A stretch of DNA of 64,000 nucleotides from Lathyrus oleraceus (taxonomy: Eukaryota > Streptophyta > Magnoliopsida > Fabales > Fabaceae), in contig NC_066584.1 in assembly GCF_024323335.1 (NCBI RefSeq), forward strand, positions 427,390,319 to 427,454,318, written 5' to 3'. The notes beneath the pieces were generated by a model, which saw only the letters and a list, made by a program, of their open reading frames with translations, did no database searches and was not told the DNA's origin. Position numbers and translations under genes: made by a program. Numbering within the stretch: the stretch's first letter is position 1; each line of letters begins with the position of its first letter. Shown here piece by piece: positions 42,445 to 53,352 of the stretch.

Positions 42445-43549
42445 CATGCATCATCATTGCAAGCATAAGCTAGTCTCAAACCGTGGTTATCGTTTGAGAG
42501 GTGGTTTTGCCCGAAGGTGAAGGTGTTACTCTGAGGAGTTTGGCATCGTGATTTTACATCAACGATATTCCCTAGTAGTACGATATTGGAGGAAGAGTTT
42601 CTGTCAAGCGGAGATAGAAATGATAATCAGAGAAGTTTCGGGGTTCAAAAAGAAAAAGTAAAAACAAGAGAAAGAATAATCCCCAGCTAAACGCAAAGTG
42701 TTCATTGGCTAGGATTGAACAGAGAATAGTCGGTTCGTGGCTTGTTATCCCCAGCATGGGTCGTTGGCACGCGTGCCGTCTCATGTATCACTATTCCTTC
42801 TTTGCCGATGTTGACAGGCAAGACGAGTTCCCGGTGATCAGACCGAGGTGGTATTCAGACCAGCTTCCGGTATCCAGACCGAAGTGGCGTTCAGGCCAGT
42901 TGTTGGGTATTCAGACCGATGTGGCTCTCAGGCCAGTTCCGATTTTCAGATCGAAGAAGTTTCCGACAATCAGGTTGAAGTACTTGTGGCAGTCAGGCCA
43001 GTTATCCGGTGTTCAGACCGAGGCGGGTATTCAGACCGATGCGGCGCTCAGGCCAGTTTCCGATTTCCAGATCGAAGAAGTTTCCAACGATCAGGTTGAA
43101 GTACTTGTGGCACTCAGGCCAGTTACCGATTTTCAGATCGAAGAAGCTTCCGAAGTTCGGATCGATGCAGCTTGCGGCAGTCAGGCCAATTTCCCAGTAT
43201 CCAGACCGAAGCGGTATCCAGACCGAAGCGGTGTTCAGACCGACATTAGTACTCTCACATTCCGATGGTCAGTATACAGACTGACGAGCGGCGTTCAGGC
43301 CATGGTTATCCCTGTGTTACCATCTATTTTGGTATACAAGACACGTTTCTATTCCGGTATTCAGACCGACTTTCTCCGTACCAGACGGGTTTTTCTCTCA
43401 AGATTGTTTCTTTGCCGATTCTGACAGGCATTGTTAATTATTTTCCCATCAGAGTGCAAATTGTTCGTCTGTTCTTGGTATTCAATCACTCTTCACCCTG
43501 ATCATCTGAAAGCCGAGGCTATTCATATTTACAGGTTCACAGTGGATTG
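42445..43549 (+). repeat. Distal Ogre A 3' UTR with 120-bp and shorter tandem repeats
   Basis: Continuation of Ogre A after Ogre B. Between about 42840 and 43400 the motifs TTCAGACCGA and CAGGCCAGTT recur many times. Two 120-bp units can be aligned (ATCGAAGAAG at 42951 and 43071), with a third, shortened one at 43137. A 239-codon open frame at 42705-43424 is a by-product of repeat length, not a gene. Confidence 0.85.
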
Positions 43550-43561
43550 AATAGGGGCAGC
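43549..43561 (+). promoter_or_regulatory. Polypurine tract of Ogre A
   Basis: GAATAGGGGCAGC just before the 3' LTR; nearly identical to that of Ogre B. Confidence 0.75.
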
Positions 43562-46500
43562 TGTAACACCTCAAAATTTGCCCTCCTCTCTTGGGACTAG
43601 CTTAGCATATTGCATTTCATCTTTTAGGACATTAGTCATTGCATCTTGGCATATCATGTGGCAACATTGAGCAAGTCATCCTCCCAAGTCTTGTTCAGAA
43701 GATAAAGAGGTTAAAAGATTCAAGCTTGAGGGTCTCATGAATTGATCACTAGCCATCTGAGGGTTTGTGCTTCAATTAGGGTTTCTTGGTTCCTCAAGGA
43801 GATTGATCATTATCTTGGTTGAAATGATACATCATCATCATCATGGTATTATCATCACCAAGAGGTTCATTGTGCCTGGCAAGTTTCCTTGAGATTAGGG
43901 TTTTGACCTCTGGTCAACCCTAATCAGTTGAATTATGCCAATCAGGGTTTTGCAAGCAGATGAGGGTTTTAATGGATATGGGGATTATCATATGGTTTTA
44001 ATGAGCTTGTGAAAGCTAGGGTTTCATTTTGGAGCCATTTCATCAGGAGATTGAGGCTCAAATTCATCTATGCATGATCCAGTCATCTATCAATTGAAAA
44101 AGTCAACCAAAGTCAACTGTGCATTTAATCATGGATTTGAAGGTGGGAGATGGTTAGAAATACTTCATTCATGTCCATACAAGTCTCATTTGACATTTCA
44201 AACATCAACATTGAAGAAAATAAAGTCAGGACAAAACTTTCCAAAAATAGAAAGTGACTTGTAATTTGAAACTGCCAAAAATGGAAAGGTCTTCTCCTTA
44301 AGATTACATCATCAAAAATGCTTCAAATGAAATTTTGTTGAACATGAAAGTTGTAGATCTTGTTCTCCCATTTCCAAAAAGTCATAGAACATGAATTTCT
44401 CATGTATGGTTGGCAAGATATGGATCAATCTTGGTCAAGCAAATTTGAACTTCACAAGTGCATAACTTTTGAACCATAAGGCCAAATGAAGTGGTTCTTT
44501 TTGCAACATTCTTGTTTTGATGTACACTATCCAATTCAAGCATCATAAGCCATGCATTTTGATCACAAAAATATTGGACTTTCCATTTGAATTTTGGAGA
44601 GAAAATGGCAATTTTAAAAATATGCATTGCTTTCACTTCCAATCACTTGCCTTGGCTCTTAAACAACATTTTGAGGTGAATTGGAGCCAAAACCGAGTAC
44701 TGTTCCATTGGTATACACACATGAGGGTGAATTGCACAATTGGCCATAAAACTTGGTTTTCACTAATACCATTGCATTTGCTTAATCATGATTAGCAAGG
44801 ATCATTAACAGAACATATAAAAGCCTAAGCATAACTGTTTTTGTGATTAACATAATAGAATTCTGAGATCTAGATCTAGTTCCAAAATCTCTTCAAAAAT
44901 TTTCTCTCACTTTTCATCCAAATTCTTCACAAACCGCGCCAAGTTCTTGATCAATCCTTCATCCATATGCATAATTGAGCCTATTGGAAGCAAGATTCAA
45001 AGGAATTCTTCAAGATTCGAGGACTGTTGCAAGTTATCTCCATCCATGGCCGTTTGATTTTCCAGCTAGATCGTGCAAGCTTAACTTCCAAACCTTTCTT
45101 CATTCATTCATATGAGCAATGAGGAGCTTCTGTTTGGAACTCTCAAAGCCTGAATCAACCTGTTTCATTTCTACACTTCAATTAAGGTTAGAACTCGAGT
45201 TCCTTAATTCGTGAAATTGATGTATGCTTATGGTAGATCTTTCATCACTGAACATGCTGAGCTTTGTTTCATTAAGATCCATGCAAAAATGAGTGAGTTA
45301 TGTTGAATCTAAGTTTGATGTATGAACTTTCTTGTGCTCGAATCTTTGCATACGCGTAGAATTAGGTCAAAATAATTATTGATTGTTGATGTGTGATGAA
45401 AGCTGAAGCCATTGGTATGCTCATTATGAATTTCTGTGTGAAATTGTTCTTGACCTGGAAATTAGGATGAACATGCATGAACGCGTATGAACACCTAGGG
45501 TTTTTTTCCAGAACTTGATTTGATCCGTCTGAGCGCTGTGTGCATGCGTTTTCATGTTTAAGCTCATGTATTGGTTGCATGGAAGTCAGCGTGGCTATTT
45601 GATTGGCCAGGATTTATTCTCACCACCACATCAGCTTTAATGAAACGCGGCGTTTCATTGATAAAGCGCCAAGTTCAAATTTCAACGTGGTTCGAATCCG
45701 GGCGATGGATATTCCAAATTGGCCTTTGCATTTTTATTCCTTATTTCAACCATGTTCATGCTATGCCTTGTTCACATGTTTTTATTTTTTCCATTCATTC
45801 AAAAAATCATATCTCCATGAATAATGATCCAATTGAGCTGTGGTTTTTTGCATGATGATCCTCATGATGTCTAGTATTTTATGAGATTTTTTTCAGAAAT
45901 TGTGCATGCATGAATTTTGTTTTGGCTTAGGGATTGTGTATGTATGTGCTTTCTTGACCAACCTTGCCATATCCTTCATGAAATGATGAGTTGTGATCCA
46001 ATGATTCTGGAATTTTGCATGTTTAAAATAGACATCTTAATGGACATTTTGGTATAGAGTTTGCATTTTTCCCATTTCTGGTTGATGAGATATGATCTGT
46101 TTAATGTAGGTGTGACAATGTGTGTCACACCTTTGCTTGCTTGACTTGAGGATTTTATTTGCCATGCCAATCAAATGCCAATTGATGTGATTTTTTGCAT
46201 GATGCTACTTCTGGATGTATGGATTGATCATGAATTTTTGTAGAATTTTTGGATGCATTTTTGATTTGTTTGGGATTTGCTTTGCTGGTTAGTCATTTGT
46301 GGACTTTTGATGAGTCATGAACTTAGATGATTTGTGAAATGCTTGATGTTTTTCATATGAGCTTGAAATTTTGCACATTGATTCTAGACACTTTGAAGTT
46401 TATTGTGGCTTTGGTTTGAGTCATTTATTATGTACCAATTCTGTTTTAGGCTTGTGCTAAGTTGATGTAGCATTTTGTGCCCTAATTAAGCTTGTTTGTG

Positions 46501-48610
46501 CTAGCCTTGCCTTATGGAATTTATTTGCCATGCTTAAACTTGTCCAAATGCCTTGAATTTTGGTGTGATGATCATGTGATGTGTGCTGTTTAGCCATGAT
46601 TTTTCTTGAGATTTACTGAATCATTTTTAAGTTGATGTGGATTGGTTCATTTTGTTTGCTTCAATGAGCTTTCAACTTGCATGCTTTACCATATTTGACT
46701 TGTGAAATGATATTGGTTGATGCTATTGATATGAGACCACTTGGATGATGTTCTTAATTGATTGAACTTGATTCTTGTCAATTTTCATGTTCTGTTTTGA
46801 ATTATTTCTCCCTCTTTGACCCTAGGCCTTGTCCTAGTGGTTTGCTTCTCATGTTTGAGCTTGGTTTGCAGGTTAAGAAGCACATAGCCATGAGGAATTG
46901 ATTCACATTGCTTGAGTTGACTATTTGGTTGATGTTGACTAACCTTGACTTGTTTTGTAGGTGGCTTCTAGCTCATTTGAGTTGAGCTTGTGCCTTGCAC
47001 ATTGTTTGACTATTGTTTGACTGTACTGTTGACTGTTGACCATTAACTGTCTGTTTGACTTTGTTTGAGTTGTATACTGACTGAGTTAGATTGTTTTCAG
47101 GTACATTAGTTTCTTAAGTTATTTGAACTTGCTTTTGCTGTTGCTTGGTTGCTTAACCAATTGAGGTAGAACTCACTGACTTCATGTAGTCTGGAAGACC
47201 TGCCCTGTTACTTGGGCAGGCACCTGTCTGAAGTCCTCCTTAAGAGGCAATGCTTGTGTATGTTTATTTTTGTGCCAAGCAGGAAAAGTCCTTTGATAAG
47301 GCAATTGGCAGATAAAAGAGATGTGCAATCCATCTCCTGCTATTCAGTTGAGTCATCCCTTTGCTCACACACCTTGTGTTGATGCATTGTGGATATTAAC
47401 CCAAAATCTATGTTGAGTCAGTCATATGTGTAGAAGGGTTCCAACTTTCTGAACCCACACTTTCATTTGTCTTAAAGCTCTCCCAAGCCAGGGATAAGAG
47501 CTGTGAGGCACACCCCTCACTTCCCATTTCATCTGCTTCACCCTAACTCTCAGTGTTAGGGTTGAGAGCTAACATCACCCTGATACAGTTGGCTTGTGTT
47601 TCACAGCCTAACCTTGTGTGAGCCCACTTTGCTTGTATATAGTGTGTGCTGATTGTGTGTATGTTTGCTCTGCTTTGCTTATGATGTTTAAGATAGCTTG
47701 CTGCCTGTGCAAGTTAGATAGAAAACTCAACCTAGGACCATTATGGAATACATGATAACTATTAGGCTCGAGTCAGTCTCCCTTCTAGTTTGTCATTTCC
47801 CAGTCTCTGGTTAGGAGAAAGTTTCTCCCCTGTTCAGGGGAACTACATTGCCCTGATCCTCATACCAGATGAGGTACGTAGGCAGGAGGTCGTACGAGAT
47901 CTCTCCGGGCACCCTTTTTCTTTTGTGTGTGTTTGCTTGACAGTTGCTAGGCTCGAGTGCCAGACTCCTTAGTAACTTGTTGTGTGTTAACCTTCTTGTG
48001 TGTGTTAGGAGATGGATGTAAGCCCAACGATTGGCATTCCGTATCCTATTGTTGTGTGCTTGGAGTCTGACGTAAGTCCAGCGATTTGCAGTCGGTTTCC
48101 AGTGTGGGTTTTGTTTGGTTCGGAGTCTGATGTAAGTCCAGCGATTGGCGTTCGGTTTCCATGTTTGCCTGTTTGTGTGTTTGTTTTGACGTCTCAGCGT
48201 CTGTGCGTGTGTTTTGTTTCGGCGTGCGTGAGCCGAACTACGGTAGCTCTGATTCTCATTCCAGATGAGATACGTAGGCATAGGATGCGATATCCTAGCG
48301 AACCCGTTCCTCTCTTCCCCCACCTGTGTTGTTTTCAGTGTGTGTGTGTGTGATGTTTGTGAGCAGCGTTTAGCAACCTTTCTTCTTTCTTTTTGAGCGT
48401 GGATCCCGTCGAGTACGACGGATGCGTAGGGGTGCTAATACCTTCCCTTCGCATAACCGACTCCCGATCCCATCTCTCTTTGGTCGCGAGACCATGTCTT
48501 TTCCAGGTTTACTTCGAGCGTTTCCTTTCCCTCTTTGGGATAAATAACGCACGGTGGCGGCTCTGTGTTGTTTTGTTTTAGCCCGCCGGTTGTTTTTCGT
48601 GGATGCGACA
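43562..48610 (+). mobile_element. Ogre A 3' LTR (5049 bp, uninterrupted)
   Basis: Full partner of 3959-14564. It shows the state before the solo-LTR insertion (AGCGT once at 48196). TATA box at 44816, multi-hairpin domain near 47178-47562, U5 stem-loops near 47843 and 48238, PBS-like motif TGGCGGCTCTG near 48555. Confidence 0.96.
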
Positions 48611-48615
48611 ATTAC
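48611..48615. repeat. Right target site duplication of Ogre A (ATTAC)
   Basis: Pairs with 3954-3958; copia integrase sequence resumes after it. Confidence 0.95.
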
Positions 48616-49430
48616 TTCCGACTTTAACAATTCTAAAGTCTTTCTCGTTTTGCACTTATGAGCAGAAGGTAGAGAACACATAATGTGACTCATCCTTGTG
48701 TCTTAAGAATTTAAATTATGTCCATCTATTGTAGTCATCAACAATGACTAAACCATATTTGTTTCCATTGACAAAAGCAACTTTCACTAGTCCAAAAAGG
48801 TCAATATGCAGAAGTTCCAAAGGCCTGGAGGTAGAAATAATATTCTTTCCTTTGAAAGAAGTTTTTGAAAACTTTCCTTTCTAACATGCTTCACAAAGAG
48901 CATATGAAAATAACTTCAGATTTGGAAGACCTCTAACTAAATTAAGCTTATTTAGATGAGAAATTATTCTCATGCTAACATGTCCCAAGCATCTATACCA
49001 GACCCATTGCTCTTCATTAACAGACATGAGACATTTTACATTTTGATTTTAAGATTAGAAAGTCTAATTTTGTAAAATTTATTTTTCCTCTTGCCATTAA
49101 AAAGAATGGAGCCATCCTTTTGACTAACAAATTTACAAGACTTTTGATTAAAGATTATATCATAACCATTTCCATCAACTAATAAAACATTAGTAATAAA
49201 AGGAGAGAACCATTACCACCTATTCTAGAGCATGTGATCTTCCCTTCCTGATCACCTCCAAAACCCACAAAGCTTCCCGTCATGTGTCGTGAGTACCCAG
49301 AGTCCAGGTACCATGATTGGTGTTTTAACTGTGCTGCTAAGTATGCCTGCAACATATATTATCTTGTTCTTAGGTACCCACATCTTTTTGGATCCTTTCT
49401 GATTAGTTCTCCCAGAGTTCTTTCAGAATT
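48616..49430 (-). pseudogene. Proximal half of interrupted copia: protease remnant, pre-integrase, integrase start
   Basis: Minus-strand translation in pieces gives EEQWVWYRCLGHVSM (GAG-pre-integrase), LCEAC of its zinc motif, and the integrase start LELLHIDLFGLV followed by YGLVIVDDY. The frame then runs into the Ogre A insertion at the HGGEF catalytic region. Stops are frequent, and the protease region upstream is hard to read. It continues at 3953 and below. Confidence 0.8.
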
Positions 49431-49437
49431 TGGGTCT

Positions 49438-51030
49438 TTATGCAGTATAATCATTTTGTGTATGTGCATAAGAGAAATGAAAATAAAGAGCTTTTGGTTT
49501 TAACTTTGGTTTTAAAATAGGTATTTCTTTAGGAACATAACCAATTCCTCTTCTTCCATTTCTACTAACTCCATAGATTATTGAAGCCATCTTGCTTTTA
49601 TCTATGTTTCTAGTCATAAATGTTTGAAAAGATTTGTCATATTTATTTATGAAATTTTCAGAATCCACATGTGCTTTTGAAATAATTTCATCCTCTAGTT
49701 TAGAACTCTTACTTTGAAGTGGAGAGTTGTCATTTTTAAGAATAAAATTTTCTTCATTCAGAATGGAGAAATCTTTCTTATGCTTACTATGTGCTTCAAA
49801 TTCAGATACTTTGACTTGTTTCAAATCCTTGTATTTGTTCTGAAGCTTCTGATATTTTTCCAGAATTTCAGATAAACAAGATTCTAATTTGGAACTAGAC
49901 AAATTAGAGAATACCTCTTCAGAGTCTAGCTCAAATTCTGATTCTGATTCTGACTGAGTCTTCTCATCATATGCTTATGTGCTTTCCATCAGCGCCACAT
50001 TAGCTTGATTTTCCTCAGAGTCATCTCCTGAGGATTCAGATTTATCTAAGGTAGCCATCAAACCTTTCTTCTTCCCTCTGGAGTCATTCTTCTTTGGTCT
50101 GTCTTTTCTCAACTTGGGACATTCATTTTTGTTAGTGACCTGACTCCTTGCACTCAAACCAGGTAACATCTTTGCCAAAACCTAACTTATTCATTCCGGG
50201 TGTAGACTCAGAGTACCCACATGTTCTTTTGAGCCTCTATACTTGCTTTGTCTTTTCTTCCAGAGTTGGTTAACTCTTCTGGAAAGAAGAGACAACTCAT
50301 CTTCTTCTTCAGAATCTTCTTCAGATTCCTCTTCTTCTTCACCTTAAAAGGCTTTCATCTTTTCAGACTTTCCCATAGATTTAAGAGCCACAAATTTAAA
50401 TTTTCTTTCAGGCTCATCCTTTTCAAGCTCTATCTCATGACTTCTCAAAGAACTTACAAGTTCTTCAAGAGTAGTGTTGTTCAGATATTTAGATAGCTTC
50501 AGTGTAGTTACCATATGCACCCATCTCTTGGGTAAGCTTCTGATAATTTTCTTAACATGGTTTATAATAGAGTAACCTTTGTCTAAAACCTTTAGTCCTG
50601 CAATTAGATTCTCAAACCTTGAAAACATGTTCTCAACTGTTCCATCATCCTCCATTTTGATGGCCTCATAATTTTGTATCAAGGAGAGCACCTTGGTTTC
50701 TTTCACTTGAGCATTTCCTTCACGAGTCATCCTTAAAGAATTAAATATAGCCTTAGTTATGTCTCTATTTATGATCTTCTCATATTTTGAGTATGATATA
50801 ACATTTTGTATAATGGTTCTAGCTTTATGATGATTCTTGTAGTCTTTCTTTTGTTGATCACTCACCATTCTTCTTTATACCTTGTTACCACTTCCATCAA
50901 TAAGATGAATGTAGAGATCAACTACCATATCCCTTAAATCCACATCATGATCAAGAAAAAAACTTTCTATTATGTCTTTCCAATAGTCAAATTTTCTCCA
51001 TCAAAATCTGGGGGTTTGGCACAATAGTGA
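49438..51030 (-). pseudogene. Gag of the interrupted Sirevirus-type copia, broken
   Basis: From about 51030 down: a gag start with DYWKDIIESFF, the UBN2-type gag domain (50868-50344; VKKIIRSLPKRW, LEELVSSLRSHEIEL) and the end of a zinc knuckle with a K-rich tail (50178-49975). A coiled-coil region with the typical IYGVSRNGRRGIGY end follows (49902-49438). The family assignment to Sireviruses (Maximus/SIRE) follows from the gag domain and coiled coil. Stops and shifts separate the pieces, so no protein is expected. Confidence 0.85.
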
Positions 51031-51146
51031 TCTCTTTCATTGTTAATAACCTGGTGCAGCTGGTGAAGGGATTCCTTCCATAATGTTTCACAAATCTAGA
51101 TCTTTATCTGACACGTTGAAGTGTTTGATAAACAATCAATATAAGA

Positions 51147-51164
51147 ACCAGGCTCTGATACCAA
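51147..51164 (-). promoter_or_regulatory. Primer-binding site of the interrupted copia (initiator tRNA-Met)
   Basis: On the minus strand TGGTATCAGAGCCTGGTT, the usual copia primer site, three to four bases from the LTR edge. Confidence 0.85.
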
Positions 51165-51167
51165 TTT

Positions 51168-52337
51168 AAGGTAATGGAAACACAAGAAATGTGGGTTGAA
51201 TTGTGTTTCAAGAATGAAAACTTTTGCAACCCAAAATGAAAATGAGAAAACTAAGAACAAAAATAATGAACACAATTATTTTTATCCTGGTTCGCTGTAA
51301 ACAAAGCTACCTCCAGTCCACCCGCCAAGGTGATTTCGCCTTATCACAAGAACTTAATCCACTATAACCAAACTTTACTACAACCACAAAGATTAACCGT
51401 CAATGTCTTCTTGAGTAATTATGACTAAACCCTAGTCACTCAAGGAAATAGAATCACAAAGATTGAGATACAAAGTGTGCTACAAGATGCTTCTAAGACG
51501 GCGGAATACACAAATAAATTACAAAGTATTTTACACAAAATATTTTCTATGAAGAGTATGAGCAAACGTTCCTTGTGTGTTTGTTTCTCTTTCTCTAAAA
51601 AATATTCACAGTATGCAATATTTACGTAAATGATATTCTCTTAGTGTTGGGAACTGTTCCATTCTTCCAAGACTCCTTTATATAGGCAATGAAAAGTTAG
51701 TTGGAGGGTAAAAATGGAATAGATAAATGTAGTTGTATCCTTACATAACGGTCTATGAAAAATGGGAGGCGCTATGGTACAATAGTATAATCCTTTCCCC
51801 TGAAAATCAGTGTAGTGAAAAGAATATTATATCTTATACTATGTACTATGTTCTCACGGAATTTTTTTTGATCTTATCTTCAAATATTTTAGGGCTTAAG
51901 ATATAGATTTGACGAAGCATGCATATAAGAAGAATCAAAGTCTGTATAAGAGTGTCTTTAAAAATATGGTCTTCAGAGTCTTGATCCAGTTCATCAGAAC
52001 CTGGTCTTTAAAGTCTGGTGACATATTTCATCAGAATTGTTTGAGCGCACGACTTCAGAGCTTGACAACGTCAGAGGCTTCTCTTGTCAGAGTCATTAAA
52101 CTTTGGATGAGCAATGTTCAGAAGCATTGAGTTTCTTGTAGGACACATATCTCAGAGTTAGAGTGCACTAGGTTCAGAGTCTGGTGACATCACACATCAT
52201 TCCTTCAGAGTCAGGACTTATATCTAGTATATGCACACTAAACAAAACCATTACGATACAAAATTATTCTCTATGAATCTATGTATTATTATCATCAAAA
52301 CATAATACCAAATGCAAAACCAAATCTTGTTCTTACA
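51168..52337 (-). mobile_element. 5' LTR of the interrupted copia
   Basis: The LTR lies between the PBS and a terminal CA (minus-strand TG) at 52336-52337. A minus-strand TATATAAA at 51677-51684 is the promoter box. The edge next to the PBS lacks a clean CA, suggesting decay, so the exact inner limit is uncertain by a few bases. Its partner 3' LTR is lost on the left side. Confidence 0.7.
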
Positions 52338-52372
52338 AAGCTCACAAGGGATGGCTCTAGAGTTTCATCAAG

Positions 52373-52927
52373 GTTCGTAGAGTCACAGATCCAATTTTGG
52401 AATATTTCCATAATAACGGGCTATCCATCAGATAACAACATCCGCATGAGGATCTACTCTAGGTGAGGTCTTTTTTCCAACCAAGCGAGATGTACATCTC
52501 GAAGTCCAACACTACATAACCTCTACCTTTAATAATGTCTTTATGGTTCTAAACAAGGTTCATAGAGTCATGGACCCTATTTTTGAAATATTGTCATATT
52601 AACGGGCTAGCCCTTAGAAGACAATATTCTCAAAAGGATCTACTCTAGGCGAGTTCTTCCTGCCAACCACACAAGATCTACATCTTGAAGGCAAACAATA
52701 TGCAACTTCTACATTTAATAACAACTCTACTATTCTAAACAAGTTTCCTATAGTCACAAGCTCTATTTTGGAATATTTCCATAAAAATGAGCTAGACATT
52801 AGATGAAAACATTCTCAAAAGGTTCTATTCTAGGTTTGGTCTTCATGTCAACTAAGTGAGATTTACATCTCGGAGGCCAATGCTACACAACCTCTAACTA
52901 AACTTAAGTTTTTTAAACTCTAGTATA
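52373..52927. repeat. 185-bp tandem repeat, three copies
   Basis: Copies begin at 52373, 52558 and 52743, all with a GTTC-TAGAGTCA-like start, a GGAATATT motif, ACGGGCTA and GGATCTACTCTAGG. Identity is about 75-80 percent by eye. It lies between the copia LTR and a minus-strand gypsy PBS, so it may be part of that gypsy leader. I do not recognise the family. Confidence 0.85.
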
Positions 52928-53138
52928 GAGCCCCACAAAAATATGTGTAAGATGAAGATAAATAAAAAGTCCAAATCAATAAGACATTCAACCATATAAC
53001 AAACAAATACACAAGTAAACATTTAGTCAATAAATACAACAATATGATAAGAAAATACAAATAAAAGACATTAGAGAAATGATAAATCAAGTTAACACTC
53101 TTCGTGAAACTAACAAAACAAGGCTTGACTATCTAACT

Positions 53139-53352
53139 GTCCTCAGTTAAGTCGCTAAATGTTGTAGCCCAAAACATATTTGAGGCGTTCTCGAAATCAA
53201 TGAAGTTTCCACCAAAGTTTATTTGAACATGGAAAATATTGATAAAACCCTTAAAGACAAAAAAATGGTCATCACAACCAAATTTAGGTTCGGGAGTCGA
53301 TTATGCGTAGGGAAGTTGTGAGCACCCTATGACATACATTTTAAATAACGGT
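53139..53352 (-). mobile_element. Remnant of a minus-strand Ogre-type element: PBS and LTR end
   Basis: On the minus strand 53157-53139 reads TAGCGACTTAACTGAGGAC, 15 of 19 bases identical to the Ogre B PBS. The adjoining LTR end (53160 upward) carries the reverse complement of the conserved U5 block near 53285-53340 (GGGAGTCGATTATGCG). The LTR is cut after about 190 bp by the plus-strand LTR at 53353. Confidence 0.6.

Larger units (their letters stand above)
3959..48610 (+). mobile_element. Ogre A: Ty3/gypsy Tat-lineage Ogre retrotransposon with two nested insertions
   Basis: The element runs from TG at 3959 to CA at 48610 and is flanked by ATTAC. Removing the solo LTR (8595-14147) and Ogre B (26490-42439), each with one TSD copy, leaves 23,139 bp, the size known for Fabeae Ogre elements. 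Order: 5' LTR, tRNA-Arg PBS (14567), ORF1, gag-protease, intron, RT-RNase H-archaeal-type RNase H-integrase, long repeat-rich 3' UTR, polypurine tract, 3' LTR. Coding parts carry five premature stops and one frameshift, so it is not autonomous now. The two LTRs (5048 and 5049 bp without the insert) differ by about 50 substitutions and a few small indels by hand count, near 1 percent. It sits in the integrase core of a Sirevirus on the opposite strand. Confidence 0.96.

Noticed and set aside
42705..43424. 239-codon open frame in the Ogre A 3' UTR
   Set aside because: It consists of tandem DNA repeats (TTCAGACCGA, CAGGCCAGTT) that are open in several frames; no family match and no counterpart in Ogre B.
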